A stretch of 57,086 nucleotides of DNA. Source: an uncultured Oscillospiraceae bacterium. Its GTDB lineage: Bacteria > Bacillota > Clostridia > Oscillospirales > Acutalibacteraceae. A model generated the notes under the pieces. It was not told the origin of the DNA and made no database searches. It saw nothing but the letters and a program-made list of their open reading frames with translations. The position numbers and the translations under genes were made by a program. Below are positions 24,926 through 33,961 of the stretch, one piece after another (position 1 is the first letter of the stretch; every line of letters starts with the position of its first letter). The stretch covers positions 1 to 57,086 of the forward strand of contig UQZS01000005.1 in assembly GCA_900545625.1 (NCBI GenBank), read 5' to 3'.

Positions 24926-27900
24926 ATGCTCTTGCATTTTGTCCCTGCGCCGATAGGCGGTATGCAGACCGATTTTTATGAGGATCGATTAAAAGTTTAT
25001 TTGGAAGCGCTTTGGGAAGCGTCCATCGCCGAAAAGCAGCCCGTGGACGGCTTTTTATACAAGCCCTGCGGCTATAAATCAGGGAACGCGCTGCCCAAGG
25101 CGGACGAGAGCTTCCGTCCGTTCGGGCGTTTCGAACGCTGGGGCGGTGAGAAGGACGGGCACGCGTGGTTTTACAAGCGGCTGGAGATCCCCGAAGCGCT
25201 GCGCGGTAAAGATCTTGAACTGCGCATAGAAACGCAGGTGGACGGCTGGGATGCGGTCAACCCGCAGTTTATCGTTTATCTCGACGGTGCGCTTGTGCAG
25301 GGGCTTGATACCAACCATCGCGAGATTTTTCTTGACAAAGCCAAGGCGTCCTATGAATTATATGTTTATGCCTATGTCGGCAGCCTGTATGCGCGGCACT
25401 TGGAATTCAATGCGACACTGTATCTTTACAATGACGAGCTGCGCCGCCTGTATTACAGCATCGCCGTGCCGTATGAGATCACGCTGTATCTCGACCCAAA
25501 CGAAAAGACCTATACGGACATTAAGACCATTCTGGAGCATGCGCTGACGATGATTGATTTGCGTGCCCCGCGTTCCGAAAGCTGCATGGCAAGCGTCCGC
25601 GCGGCGCAAGGATATTTGGACAAAGCCTTTGCGGGTCTTCGCGGCAGCGAGGTTACGGCGCTTTGCATCGGGCATACGCACATCGATGTGGCTTGGCTTT
25701 GGACGCTCGCGCAGACGCGCGAAAAGGTGCTGCGCTCGTTTTCCACGGTGCTCACGCTCATGAAGCGCTATCCCGAATACAAATTCATGTCGAGCCAGGC
25801 GCAATTGTATAAGTATTTGAAAGAGGAATCCCCCGAGCTGTACGCCGAGGTCAGGGAAATGGTGCGGCAGGGCCGTTGGGAAGTCGAAGGCGCTATGTGG
25901 GTTGAGGCGGACTGCAACCTGTCTTCGGGTGAAAGCCTTGTGCGTCAGATCCTGTACGGCAAGCGGTTCTTTATGCAGGAATTCGGTGTGGACTGCAAGG
26001 TGCTGTGGCTGCCCGATGTGTTCGGCTATTCTGCCGCACTGCCGCAGATCCTTCAAAAAAGCGGCGTCGATACGTTTGTGACCTCCAAGATCGGCTGGAA
26101 CGAAACGAACCAAATGCCCTACGACATGTTTTGGTGGCAGGGCATCGACGGCACGGAGATCTTCACATTCTTTATGACTGCGCAGGATAAACTACGCGGT
26201 GTAAAGCCCGCGTGCAACGTGACCTATAACGCCAAGCTCAACCCGTCGCAGCTACAGGGCGCGTATGACCGCTTTCAGCAAAAGGAATTGAGCGACGAGA
26301 TGCTCATCACCTTCGGCTATGGCGACGGCGGCGGCGGGCCGACGCGCAAGGATCTGGAATATTATGACGTGCTGAAAAGGGGGCTCCCCGGCGTGCCGAA
26401 AGCGAAAATGGAGTTTGCGGGCAGTATGCTTGCCCGTGCACGGCAGCACGCGCTTGAGAATCCCAAGACCCCGCGCTGGCAGGGGGAACTGTACCTTGAA
26501 TACCATCGCGGCACCTATACCTCGCAGGCGAAAAACAAACGGTATAACCGCAAGAGTGAATTTTTATATGAAAAGGCGGAAACGCTCGGCGTTCTCGCGA
26601 ATTTGCTTTGCGGCAGCGCTTATCCGCGCCGGACTCTGCATGACGGCTGGGAAACGATCCTCTTAAACCAGTTCCATGACATTATCCCCGGCTCATCTAT
26701 CCATGAGGTGTACGAGGTCTCGCACGCACAGTATGAGAATTTGCTCCACGCGGGCAGTGAAATGGTCTCAGCAGCACTGGACGCGATCGCCGGAAGTGTA
26801 CAGACCGACGGTGGGCTTCTGGTATTCAATCCGAATTCCTTTGCGGCAAGCGGCATGGTGCAGGCAAACGGCGAGACTGTCTATGTGGAGCATATTCCTG
26901 CAAAAGGGTATCGCGTAGTTCCAAAAGGAACTGTTCGTGGCGCAGTCGCGGTTGGCGAGCGGGACATTGAAAACGACTTTTTCCGTTTGGAACTGGATGA
27001 AAGCGGCGCGCTGACACGCATTCTGGACAAGCGCTGTTACCGTGAGGTGCTGCAAAACGGCGCGCGCGGCAACGTGATGACCGCTTACACGGATATTCCG
27101 CGCGACTATGATAACTGGGAGATCAGCAATTACTATCAAGAGCAGCCTTGGGAACTTGCGGAAAACGCTGAGATCACGCCGATCTTTGACGGTGCGCGTG
27201 CAGGTCTTCGAATCGTCAAACGTTTTTTAAACAGCACCATTGTGCAAAAGCTCTGGCTGTATGACGACCTTGCCCGCATCGATTTCGATACCGAGATCGA
27301 CTGGCATGAGCATCATTTGGTGCTCAAGACCGCTTTCCCTGTGGCGATCAACGCCGACAAAGCGACCTATGACATCCAATTCGGTACAGTCGAGCGTCCC
27401 GCCCACAGCAATACAAGCTGGGACACCGCGCGCTTTGAGGTCTGTGCGCACAAATTCGCCGATTTTTCAGAGTACGGCTACGGCGTAAGCCTTTTGAACG
27501 ACTGTAAATACGGCCACGACATCCACAACGGCGTGATGCGCCTGACCCTGCTCAAATGCGGCACTTATCCAGACGAGCAGGCGGATATCGGGCACCACGA
27601 ATTTACCTATTCGCTTTATCCGCATGAGGGGGATTTCCGTGAAGCCGGGACGGTACAGCAGGCGTATCTGCTCAACCAGCCCTTGTGCGCCGTATCGGTC
27701 GGCGAGCAGCAGGGTGTGCTGCCTGACGCGTATTCGCTGCTTGAGACGGATCGTGAAAATGTCATTATAGAGACCGCCAAATTTGCTGAGGACAGCGACG
27801 CCGTAATCGTGCGGTTGTATGAGGCGTATAACGCCCGCACGGACGTCACGCTTACGGCGGGCTTTGACTTCAAACGCGCCGTGCTTTGCGACCTGATGGA

Positions 27901-27991
27901 AAACGAGGTGCAGGCGCTCGAAGCCGACGGCAGAACGGTCAAACTGCCTGTTTTGCCCTATGAGATTTTGACCGTAAAATTTGAGCTGTAA
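24926..27991 (+). CDS. Alpha-mannosidase, GH38
   Basis: 1021-residue family 38 glycoside hydrolase, which hydrolyses alpha-mannosidic bonds with a zinc-dependent retaining mechanism. After an N-terminal beta domain the catalytic domain begins with the zinc ligands in GHTHIDVAWLWTLAQTREK (near residue 250). The nucleophile region is LWLPDVFGYSAALPQIL (Asp364), followed by FGYGDGGGGPTRKDLEY, and LLNQFHDIIPGSSIHEVYE closes the metal site. Length and order match bacterial cytosolic GH38 enzymes; no signal peptide. ATG 24926 with AAAGGAG 11 bp ahead is used; ATG 24963 (MQTDFYEDRLKVYL) is the alternative. Monocistronic with its own terminator. Likely trims host or plant mannose-containing glycans taken into the cell. 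Confidence 0.95.
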   Translation: MLLHFVPAPIGGMQTDFYEDRLKVYLEALWEASIAEKQPVDGFLYKPCGYKSGNALPKADESFRPFGRFERWGGEKDGHAWFYKRLEIPEALRGKDLELRIETQVDGWDAVNPQFIVYLDGALVQGLDTNHREIFLDKAKASYELYVYAYVGSLYARHLEFNATLYLYNDELRRLYYSIAVPYEITLYLDPNEKTYTDIKTILEHALTMIDLRAPRSESCMASVRAAQGYLDKAFAGLRGSEVTALCIGHTHIDVAWLWTLAQTREKVLRSFSTVLTLMKRYPEYKFMSSQAQLYKYLKEESPELYAEVREMVRQGRWEVEGAMWVEADCNLSSGESLVRQILYGKRFFMQEFGVDCKVLWLPDVFGYSAALPQILQKSGVDTFVTSKIGWNETNQMPYDMFWWQGIDGTEIFTFFMTAQDKLRGVKPACNVTYNAKLNPSQLQGAYDRFQQKELSDEMLITFGYGDGGGGPTRKDLEYYDVLKRGLPGVPKAKMEFAGSMLARARQHALENPKTPRWQGELYLEYHRGTYTSQAKNKRYNRKSEFLYEKAETLGVLANLLCGSAYPRRTLHDGWETILLNQFHDIIPGSSIHEVYEVSHAQYENLLHAGSEMVSAALDAIAGSVQTDGGLLVFNPNSFAASGMVQANGETVYVEHIPAKGYRVVPKGTVRGAVAVGERDIENDFFRLELDESGALTRILDKRCYREVLQNGARGNVMTAYTDIPRDYDNWEISNYYQEQPWELAENAEITPIFDGARAGLRIVKRFLNSTIVQKLWLYDDLARIDFDTEIDWHEHHLVLKTAFPVAINADKATYDIQFGTVERPAHSNTSWDTARFEVCAHKFADFSEYGYGVSLLNDCKYGHDIHNGVMRLTLLKCGTYPDEQADIGHHEFTYSLYPHEGDFREAGTVQQAYLLNQPLCAVSVGEQQGVLPDAYSLLETDRENVIIETAKFAEDSDAVIVRLYEAYNARTDVTLTAGFDFKRAVLCDLMENEVQALEADGRTVKLPVLPYEILTVKFEL

Positions 27992-28007
27992 TGTAAACTG
28001 ATCTTAT

Positions 28008-28048
28008 AGGAAACAGCCGTGGAAGCAAGTCTTCCACGGCTGTTTCCT
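28008..28048. terminator. Bidirectional terminator, GH38 / DUF1643 gene
   Basis: Perfect 18-bp stem (28008-28025 with 28031-28048), loop CAAGT, between convergent genes. The T-tracts are short. Confidence 0.82.
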
Positions 28049-28054
28049 AATTGA

Positions 28055-28687
28055 TCAAACGGCAGATGCTGCGCAAATTTGCCGATAATAGCTTTCCATA
28101 TCAAAGGCATCCAAAGGACTGTCTTTTTTGAGATAGAGCGGGTGGTGCGGATGCCCCTTTTTGGAAATAGCGCCTGCCGAAACCCATCGGACGCTGTTCT
28201 CAAGCCCCAGCGCGATCATCTCGCGCAGGCACAGATTTAAATACTTGCGCTTCTCCACGATGTTGCCCCATGCCGCCCAAACCACGGGTGTGCTTTTGCA
28301 CAGCGACAGTGCGTACGCAAACGCCTTTTTGTTCTGCGTATGCAGGTGCTTGTTAAAATTTTGCTCCATATCATCGGGGTTTGTGGCGCGCTGGGCATAA
28401 ATATTGAGCATAATAAAGCTGTCAAAGCCGTTGTAAAGCGCAATGCGCTCGGCGGATTTGAGCGTGTTGTCAAGCTGATCCGGCGCGGCAGTCGAAGGGT
28501 TGATTCCGAAGCAGATCAGCGGATTTTCCCCGCGCGTACCGAGTATGTAGCGGTATTCTTCGTAATGGTTCGGTACAAACAGCCAGCGCGCAGCGTCGTA
28601 TTCGTTGGATGGCAGAAGCGCCGCCTGTAAAGCGGGATCAAAATCCAAAATGTCTAAGTCGGATGTTTCACATTGTGGGATATGCAA
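28055..28687 (-). CDS. DUF1643 protein
   Basis: 210 residues of the DUF1643 family, whose function is unknown. Characteristic parts are YRYILGTRGENPLICFGINPSTA, LKSAERIALYNGFDSFIMLNIYAQRAT, VVWAAWGNIVEKR and SKKGHPHHPLYLKKDS. These proteins occur in chromosomes and mobile DNA of many bacteria. It is followed on the same strand direction by none; the mutarotase gene is 12 bp upstream, so the two may form a small operon, but no functional link is evident. Confidence 0.87.
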   Translation of the reverse strand: MHIPQCETSDLDILDFDPALQAALLPSNEYDAARWLFVPNHYEEYRYILGTRGENPLICFGINPSTAAPDQLDNTLKSAERIALYNGFDSFIMLNIYAQRATNPDDMEQNFNKHLHTQNKKAFAYALSLCKSTPVVWAAWGNIVEKRKYLNLCLREMIALGLENSVRWVSAGAISKKGHPHHPLYLKKDSPLDAFDMESYYRQICAASAV

Positions 28688-28699
28688 AAGATCACTTCC

Positions 28700-29554
28700 T
28701 TATTTTTCTGTGAATTCCGCACGCCACGAGAACGCGAACCGCTCGCCCGCAGGGAGTGCGACAATGCCGCGTTTCTCCGAAAAGTCCGCCGTAGGCGTGT
28801 ACCCGTCGTTTACGCCGTACCACGGTTCGATGCATACAAACGGCGCCGCAGGTTTCGCCCAAACGGCAAGGAACGGCGCTTTGCCGAAGTGGAAACGCAC
28901 CGCGCTGCCGTCTTGACGCTCCAGCGTGACAAAATCGGACTTCACGCCCTCGAAGATCAGCGCATCTTTGTCAAACAGATGTTCCGTGAGCATCAGAACG
29001 CGGCTGTCTGTTACAATGCGGTCGCGCGCGTCGGTCAAAAGGGAGTCTGTGTCAATGCGCAGGCTGTTAAGCGTTTCCGCTTTTTCAAACAGCAAGCGGT
29101 CGCCGAGCGCGCAGTTGAAGGCGGGGTGCGCCCCAATGGAAAAATACATTGTGCGCGCATTCGGGTTTTCCACCGTGTGCGTCACGGTGAGGGCGTTTCC
29201 GGAAAGTGTGAAGCCCACGAACAAACGGTACGCAAATGGATAGTTTGCAAGCATTTCTTCGTCGCTCTCCTGCAAAAAGACAAGTTCGTCTGCCGTTTCT
29301 TTTACAAGCGAGAAATCCCGATGCCGCGCAAGACCGTGGCGGATGATGGAATAGGCCTTGCCGTCGATACGGCAGGTGTCGTCGAGCAGCCTGCCGATAA
29401 TGGGAAACAAGATCGGCGACTGTCCCGCCCAGATGCGTTCGTCTCCCTGCCACAAAAATTCCTTTCCGCTTTGTGTCGCACGAACGCTTGTAAGCGTCGC
29501 GCCGAACGGCTTAACCTTTACGGACAAGTGTTCATTTTGTAATGCAGCCGACAT
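28700..29554 (-). CDS. Aldose 1-epimerase family protein (LacX-like mutarotase)
   Basis: 284-residue galactose mutarotase-like beta-sandwich protein. The family's sugar-site histidines and acid are suggested by the ARHRDFSLV stretch after SIIRHGL, the YFSIGAHPAFNC motif near residue 150 and the C-terminal glutamate in PFVCIEPWYGVNDG. Proteins of this LacX-like branch interconvert alpha and beta anomers of sugars or sugar phosphates. It fits the nearby galactosidase, mannosidase and GPH transporter as an aid to sugar use. GGGAGG precedes the ATG. Confidence 0.9.
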   Translation of the reverse strand: MSAALQNEHLSVKVKPFGATLTSVRATQSGKEFLWQGDERIWAGQSPILFPIIGRLLDDTCRIDGKAYSIIRHGLARHRDFSLVKETADELVFLQESDEEMLANYPFAYRLFVGFTLSGNALTVTHTVENPNARTMYFSIGAHPAFNCALGDRLLFEKAETLNSLRIDTDSLLTDARDRIVTDSRVLMLTEHLFDKDALIFEGVKSDFVTLERQDGSAVRFHFGKAPFLAVWAKPAAPFVCIEPWYGVNDGYTPTADFSEKRGIVALPAGERFAFSWRAEFTEK

Positions 29555-29594
29555 AATATGACCTCCCGATTATATACATTTGACAAAATTCCTG

Positions 29595-29623
29595 TTGACA
29601 AACCGCACCGCGCCCCTTATAAT
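29595..29623 (+). promoter_or_regulatory. plsY promoter
   Basis: TTGACA (29595-29600), 17 bp, TATAAT (29618-29623): a full consensus promoter 35 bp before the plsY ATG. Confidence 0.9.
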
Positions 29624-29658
29624 GGCGAAGCGATTTATCCGGTGAAAGGCGGCAATTT

Positions 29659-30318
29659 ATGCTTTGGTATGTTTTGAGCGCGGCGGCAGCGTATCTGCTG
29701 GGCTCGTTGAGCTTTGGAATCATTTTTTCCAAAGCGAAATATAAAAAAGACATCCGTGATTTCGGCTCGAACAACGCCGGCGCGAGCAACACCCTGCGCA
29801 CCTTCGGGAAAGGCGCGGCAGCATTTGTGTTCCTATTTGACGCGCTCAAAGGCGCGGCGGCGGTGCTTTTGGCAAGGGTTTTGCTCTGCGGCGGCGCGAA
29901 TGCGCAGCTTTGCGCCTACCTTGCCATGCTCTTCGCCGTGCTCGGTCATATGTTTCCTGTGTTTTTCGGTTTTCGCGGCGGCAAGGGCGTGGCAACCACC
30001 TGTGGTACGCTTGCCGCTTTACAGCCGATCACGCTTCCCGTTGTGCTGGCAGCGTTTCTGATCGTTTTGGCTTTCGGCAAGATGATCTCGCTCGCCTCTG
30101 TTGTTTCCTCCGTCCTGCTGCCGTTCGCGACCTGTTTTATGTACCGGCTGCAAGGCGAACCGGCGCTCGTACCGACCGTAGCGACAACGATCCTCGCCCT
30201 TCTCATCGTTTTCATGCACCGTGAAAATCTGCGCCGCATCGTGCGCGGGGAGGAGCGAAAGCTCGGCGAGGATAAGGTCGACCCGAACGCCGAAGATCAG
30301 AAAGAGGGCTTGAAATAA
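29659..30318 (+). CDS. plsY: Acyl-phosphate:glycerol-3-phosphate acyltransferase
   Basis: Integral membrane enzyme that places the first acyl chain on glycerol-3-phosphate from acyl-phosphate. 219 residues with about five membrane segments. Seen are the N-terminal YLLGSLSFGIIFSK, the first cytoplasmic loop DIRDFGSNNAGASNTLRTFG (G3P site), the second loop FGFRGGKGVATTCG, and the third loop with MHRENLRRIVRGEERKL. It is the partner of plsC at 1785 although not adjacent. The 3' end overlaps the convergent DUF1294 gene by 22 bp. Confidence 0.96.
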   Translation: MLWYVLSAAAAYLLGSLSFGIIFSKAKYKKDIRDFGSNNAGASNTLRTFGKGAAAFVFLFDALKGAAAVLLARVLLCGGANAQLCAYLAMLFAVLGHMFPVFFGFRGGKGVATTCGTLAALQPITLPVVLAAFLIVLAFGKMISLASVVSSVLLPFATCFMYRLQGEPALVPTVATTILALLIVFMHRENLRRIVRGEERKLGEDKVDPNAEDQKEGLK

Positions 30319-30578
30319 AAGCAAAGCACACCCGCCGCTTGAATCAGAAACAAAGCGGGCAGCCCGATCATAAATTTTTTATGCCGCGTTTTGTGGCGGA
30401 TGAGCTGCATAACGATAAACATCGGCAGCGCCGCGCCGCAGGCGGCGACCAAAAGGAGAGTCCGTTCGGGGACTCTTCTTTTTTTATGCTTCGCGGCGTA
30501 TTTATCATAAACCGTCATACCGCAGCCAAGCACTGCCATACAAATGAAAATGTATAAAAGAATATCCGATAAGTGCAT
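30297..30578 (-). CDS. DUF1294 membrane protein
   Basis: 93 residues with two or three membrane helices: MHLSDILLYIFICMAVLGCG, LLLVAACGAALPMFIVMQLI and IGLPALFLIQAAGVLCFYF. Between them sits the family pattern YDKYAAKHKKRRVPERTLL and the RHKTRHKKFMIG motif. DUF1294 proteins are small, of unknown function; larger relatives are fused to cold-shock domains. ATG 30578 is preferred since it starts the family N-terminus. Convergent with plsY, sharing its last 22 bp. Confidence 0.85.
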   Translation of the reverse strand: MHLSDILLYIFICMAVLGCGMTVYDKYAAKHKKRRVPERTLLLVAACGAALPMFIVMQLIRHKTRHKKFMIGLPALFLIQAAGVLCFYFKPSF

Positions 30579-30640
30579 CCGATCACCAATCTGTACTCTA
30601 CCGCATTTGCGCGACTTTGTCAATCGAGAGGGAACAAACC

Positions 30641-31882
30641 ATGAAACGAAAAGGCATTTTCATTTGCATTTTGCTGTGTGCCGTCGCCGCTGCGGCGGCA
30701 TGGGGGCTGCACCAAACGTATGGTACGCAGCCGGAGGACACGAATCAAACGACCGCCCCGCAGCAGCAAGAGCGTATGCCGGAGGAGATACGCGCGGTCT
30801 GGATCTACTATAACGAGCTTTCCATGCAAGACGTAAACGGCGGCACGAAAGAGGAATTCACAAATAAAGCGGAAGAAATGACCGAAAACATCCGCGCCGC
30901 GGGATTAAATACCGTGATTTTGCAGGTGCGCCCGTTCTGCGACGCCTTTTATCCGTCCGCGTTTTTTCCGTGGAGCGCCTACCTCACAGGAACGCAGGGG
31001 CAGGGGGTGGACTACGACCCGCTCGAAATCTTCCTTGCCTGCGCGAAAGAAAAAGGGCTTTCTGTGCAGGCGTGGTTCAACCCATACCGCGTGCTGCTTT
31101 CCACGGACTGGGATAAACTCGCGGACACCAATCCCGCAAAGCAATGGTACCGCGCGGGAAAAACCGAAAATTTACTGCTTACGGATTCAGGTATTTATCT
31201 GAATCCTGCATCCAAGGAAGCACAGGCGCTCATTCTGAACGGCGTGCGCGAGCTTCTCACGAAGTACGACCTGGATGCGGTGCACATCGACGATTACTTT
31301 TACCCGACCACCGACGAAAGCGTGGACAGCGAGCTGTACGCCGCTTATACGACGGCGGGCGGCAAGCTGTCGCTTTCCGATTGGCGGCGCGAGAATGTCA
31401 ACACATTTTTGAGCGGGCTGTATGCGGCGGTCAAGGCAACAGACCCGTCCGTACAGGTCGTCGTAAGCCCCGGCGGGGACATCGCACGCAATTATGAAAC
31501 ACTTTATGCCGATGTTGCACGCTGGGCGCGTGAGCCGGGTTTTTTGGATGTGCTCATGCCGCAGCTTTACTACGGGTTTGAAAATGAGAGCCTGCCTTTC
31601 TCGGATACGGCGGCAAAATGGGCGGCGTTAGAGCTTGCTGACGGCGTGCAGCTTTGCTTTGGACTTGCCGCCTACAAATGCGGTAAAGAGGACACATATG
31701 CGGGAACGGGCAAAGCAGAGTGGCAGCTATCAAGCGACATCCTTTCACGTCAGCTTGCGCTTTGCCGCGGGCTTTCGCATTACGGCGGCTTTGCGATTTA
31801 TTCCTATTCGTCAATTTTTTCGGAAAATTCTACGGAAAATGCAAAAAAGGAGTGGCAGAATCTCAAAAATATGCTACAATAA
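30641..31882 (+). CDS. Glycoside hydrolase-like protein of family GHL10 (YngK-like)
   Basis: 413 residues with an N-terminal membrane anchor or signal (residues 7-22) and a Thr/Gln-rich linker, followed by a PF02638 glycosyl-hydrolase-like barrel: IRAVWIYYNELSMQD, LNTVILQVRPFCDAFYPSAF, GLSVQAWFNPYRVLLS, YDLDAVHIDDYFYPT, VVVSPGGDIA and LDVLMPQLYYGFENE. Members are secreted and thought to act on cell-wall or exopolysaccharide glycans, but specific activity is mostly unproven. Followed by an amidase gene whose promoter overlaps this gene's stop; together with the next gene it makes a cell-surface hydrolase cluster. ATG 30641 has GAGAGGGA ahead. Confidence 0.88.
   Translation: MKRKGIFICILLCAVAAAAAWGLHQTYGTQPEDTNQTTAPQQQERMPEEIRAVWIYYNELSMQDVNGGTKEEFTNKAEEMTENIRAAGLNTVILQVRPFCDAFYPSAFFPWSAYLTGTQGQGVDYDPLEIFLACAKEKGLSVQAWFNPYRVLLSTDWDKLADTNPAKQWYRAGKTENLLLTDSGIYLNPASKEAQALILNGVRELLTKYDLDAVHIDDYFYPTTDESVDSELYAAYTTAGGKLSLSDWRRENVNTFLSGLYAAVKATDPSVQVVVSPGGDIARNYETLYADVARWAREPGFLDVLMPQLYYGFENESLPFSDTAAKWAALELADGVQLCFGLAAYKCGKEDTYAGTGKAEWQLSSDILSRQLALCRGLSHYGGFAIYSYSSIFSENSTENAKKEWQNLKNMLQ
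31853..31880 (+). promoter_or_regulatory. Promoter of the amidase gene
   Basis: TGGCAG (31853-31858), 16 bp, TACAAT (31875-31880) with TGC in front. It lies inside the last codons of the GHL10 gene. Confidence 0.55.
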
Positions 31883-31913
31883 AATAATATAGGCGTTGTC
31901 AAAGAGGGATGTT

Positions 31914-33914
31914 ATGAAAAAGAAAGCTTTGCAGCGGATTATTGCGACGATTCTGCTGGTGCTTTTATCGGTGCCGATCGCGTTCGGCGCGATTTTTCAA
32001 GGCGTTTTGACAGCGGTGGAGACATCCACGCAGGAGACACCGGCCGAGACCACTACCGCCGCGCCTGAGACAACCACCGAGCCGCCCATCACCTTGACTG
32101 TCACGTCGCCCGAGCAGACCGAGCTTACGGTGGACGAGCCCTTTGTGAATATCCGCGGAACGTGTGATTTGAACCTCCCGCTCACGATCAACGAAATGCC
32201 GGTCACGGTCGCGGCGGACGGCACATTTTCCTATGACTGTCCGCTCGTGCCGGGTGAAAACACGGTGAAGGTCACAAACACGGACCTTACTTTTACCTAT
32301 ACGGTTACATACGATTTGCAGGTCATTCGCGCCGTCAGCCCTGCGAAGTCCGTCACGATGAACGGCGGGATGAAGATGGAGCTGACCGCCGAGGCGCTGG
32401 AGGGTGCCACGGTCACGGCAAAACTCAACGGGCAGACGGTTCGCCTTTCTCCTGTTGCGGATTCCGATGACGGGACGGGTTTTGTCGAATACAACGGCGA
32501 ATTCACCGCGCCCGCTGCGCAATATTCTGCACAGAAGCTTGGAAAAGTCCGCTTTACGGGTACCATTGACGGCTATTCGCAGACTGTTACGGGCGCTTCC
32601 GTCACGGTCAATAAGATCGAGTATCCGGAGATCGAGATCGACGTTGGCGCGGGCGTTGTCAAGCCGCCCGTGATCTCGGGCGACGGCTATGTCGAAGTGC
32701 TTTCGCCCACACAGGATTACGGCAACGGCAGCGCGCGCGTATTGCGTGTGACCGCCGACTATGCCGAGACCTGTCCCGGCGACACGGCGGACGACAAGTC
32801 CGACCCGCGGTGTACCCCGTTTTTGAAGGGCATGTACGACTATGTGGTCGGTACGGGGACCTTTGACGGCAAGGATTACTATATTACAAGATCCGGCTAC
32901 AAGGTGGAAACGGCGCAAAGCGAGAGCTTCGACGGCTATGTGCTGCCTGCAAATACGATCTCCGTGCACAAATGCTACACGGACGACGAGACCAATTTGA
33001 TCTTAACGATGAACTGGAAAGCGCCGTTCATCTCGGAGCTGAAAGAGCAAAGCTATTATAAAGGCTATGCCGGGCGCGTGTTCAATGTCACGGACTCGAC
33101 CGCGCAGTATATTGATTTCAAGTTTTATTATACAAACGCTGCGGAAGGGTCGTTTGATTTCTCCGGAAGCAACGTGATCTCCCGCGCCGAGTGGGTGAAT
33201 GTCGGGCAGAACGGCACCACCACGCTGCGCGTATATCTGAAAAACCGCGGGGACTTTTACGGCTACCGTGCGTATTATTCCTCCGATAACCGACTTGTGA
33301 TCAGCTTCCAAAATCGGCCTTCTTCAGTGTCTGACGCGGTCGTGGCGCTTGACCCCGGGCACGGCGGGCGCGACCCCGGCGCGATTGGCGTTAACGGGAT
33401 GTATGAGTCCGACGTGAATCTGCGTATTTCCGCGCTTGTCAAGCAGAAGCTTGAAGCCGCGGGCGTAGATGTTTTGATCTTCCGAACGGGGAATCAAACG
33501 ATCGAGCTGGAAGCGCGGCAGGCAAAGGCGCGGCAGGCGGGGGCAAACGCCTTTGTGTGCCTGCACAACAATTCCTCTACATCGGGTTCCGTGAGCGGCA
33601 CGGAGGTCTATTATTACCGTGCCTTCTCCCAGCCGCTTGCCGCAAGCATCCACGCCCAGCTCGTTACAGCGTGGCGCGGGATCTATGCAAACAATTCCGC
33701 CATGCTCAATAAGGTCGTCCCAAGCGACGGCGGCGTGCGGTTCTATCCGTTCAAGGCAATGCGCATTGAGGAGTGCCCCGCCGTGCTTGTGGAATGCGGC
33801 TATCTTTCCAATGCGACGGAATGCGGCGCTCTCGCGCTGCCGCAAAATCAGGAAAAGCTTGCCGAGGCGGTGAGCAACGGCATTATTCGGTATTTGCAGG
33901 CGAATTGCGCCTGA
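31914..33914 (+). CDS. Secreted N-acetylmuramoyl-L-alanine amidase (Amidase_3)
   Basis: 666 residues. A signal peptide (LQRIIATILLVLLSVPIAFG) is followed by a Thr/Glu linker, a bacterial Ig-like domain (about residues 55-125, ITLTVTSPEQTELTVDEPF) and further beta-rich modules. The catalytic domain occupies about residues 475-665: VVALDPGHGGRDPGAIG (zinc His), MYESDVNLRIS (zinc Glu), AFVCLHNNSSTS (zinc His), and VLVECGYLSNATE with the catalytic glutamate. It cleaves the lactyl-peptide bond in peptidoglycan. ATG 31914 is preceded by AGAGGG; the upstream TTG at 31896 is less likely. The next gene is a second wall hydrolase, 47 bp away. Confidence 0.95.
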   Translation: MKKKALQRIIATILLVLLSVPIAFGAIFQGVLTAVETSTQETPAETTTAAPETTTEPPITLTVTSPEQTELTVDEPFVNIRGTCDLNLPLTINEMPVTVAADGTFSYDCPLVPGENTVKVTNTDLTFTYTVTYDLQVIRAVSPAKSVTMNGGMKMELTAEALEGATVTAKLNGQTVRLSPVADSDDGTGFVEYNGEFTAPAAQYSAQKLGKVRFTGTIDGYSQTVTGASVTVNKIEYPEIEIDVGAGVVKPPVISGDGYVEVLSPTQDYGNGSARVLRVTADYAETCPGDTADDKSDPRCTPFLKGMYDYVVGTGTFDGKDYYITRSGYKVETAQSESFDGYVLPANTISVHKCYTDDETNLILTMNWKAPFISELKEQSYYKGYAGRVFNVTDSTAQYIDFKFYYTNAAEGSFDFSGSNVISRAEWVNVGQNGTTTLRVYLKNRGDFYGYRAYYSSDNRLVISFQNRPSSVSDAVVALDPGHGGRDPGAIGVNGMYESDVNLRISALVKQKLEAAGVDVLIFRTGNQTIELEARQAKARQAGANAFVCLHNNSSTSGSVSGTEVYYYRAFSQPLAASIHAQLVTAWRGIYANNSAMLNKVVPSDGGVRFYPFKAMRIEECPAVLVECGYLSNATECGALALPQNQEKLAEAVSNGIIRYLQANCA

Positions 33915-33961
33915 AGTATAAAAGCTATAACCAAGGATGTTTCTAAGCAAGAGGTGTGAAC

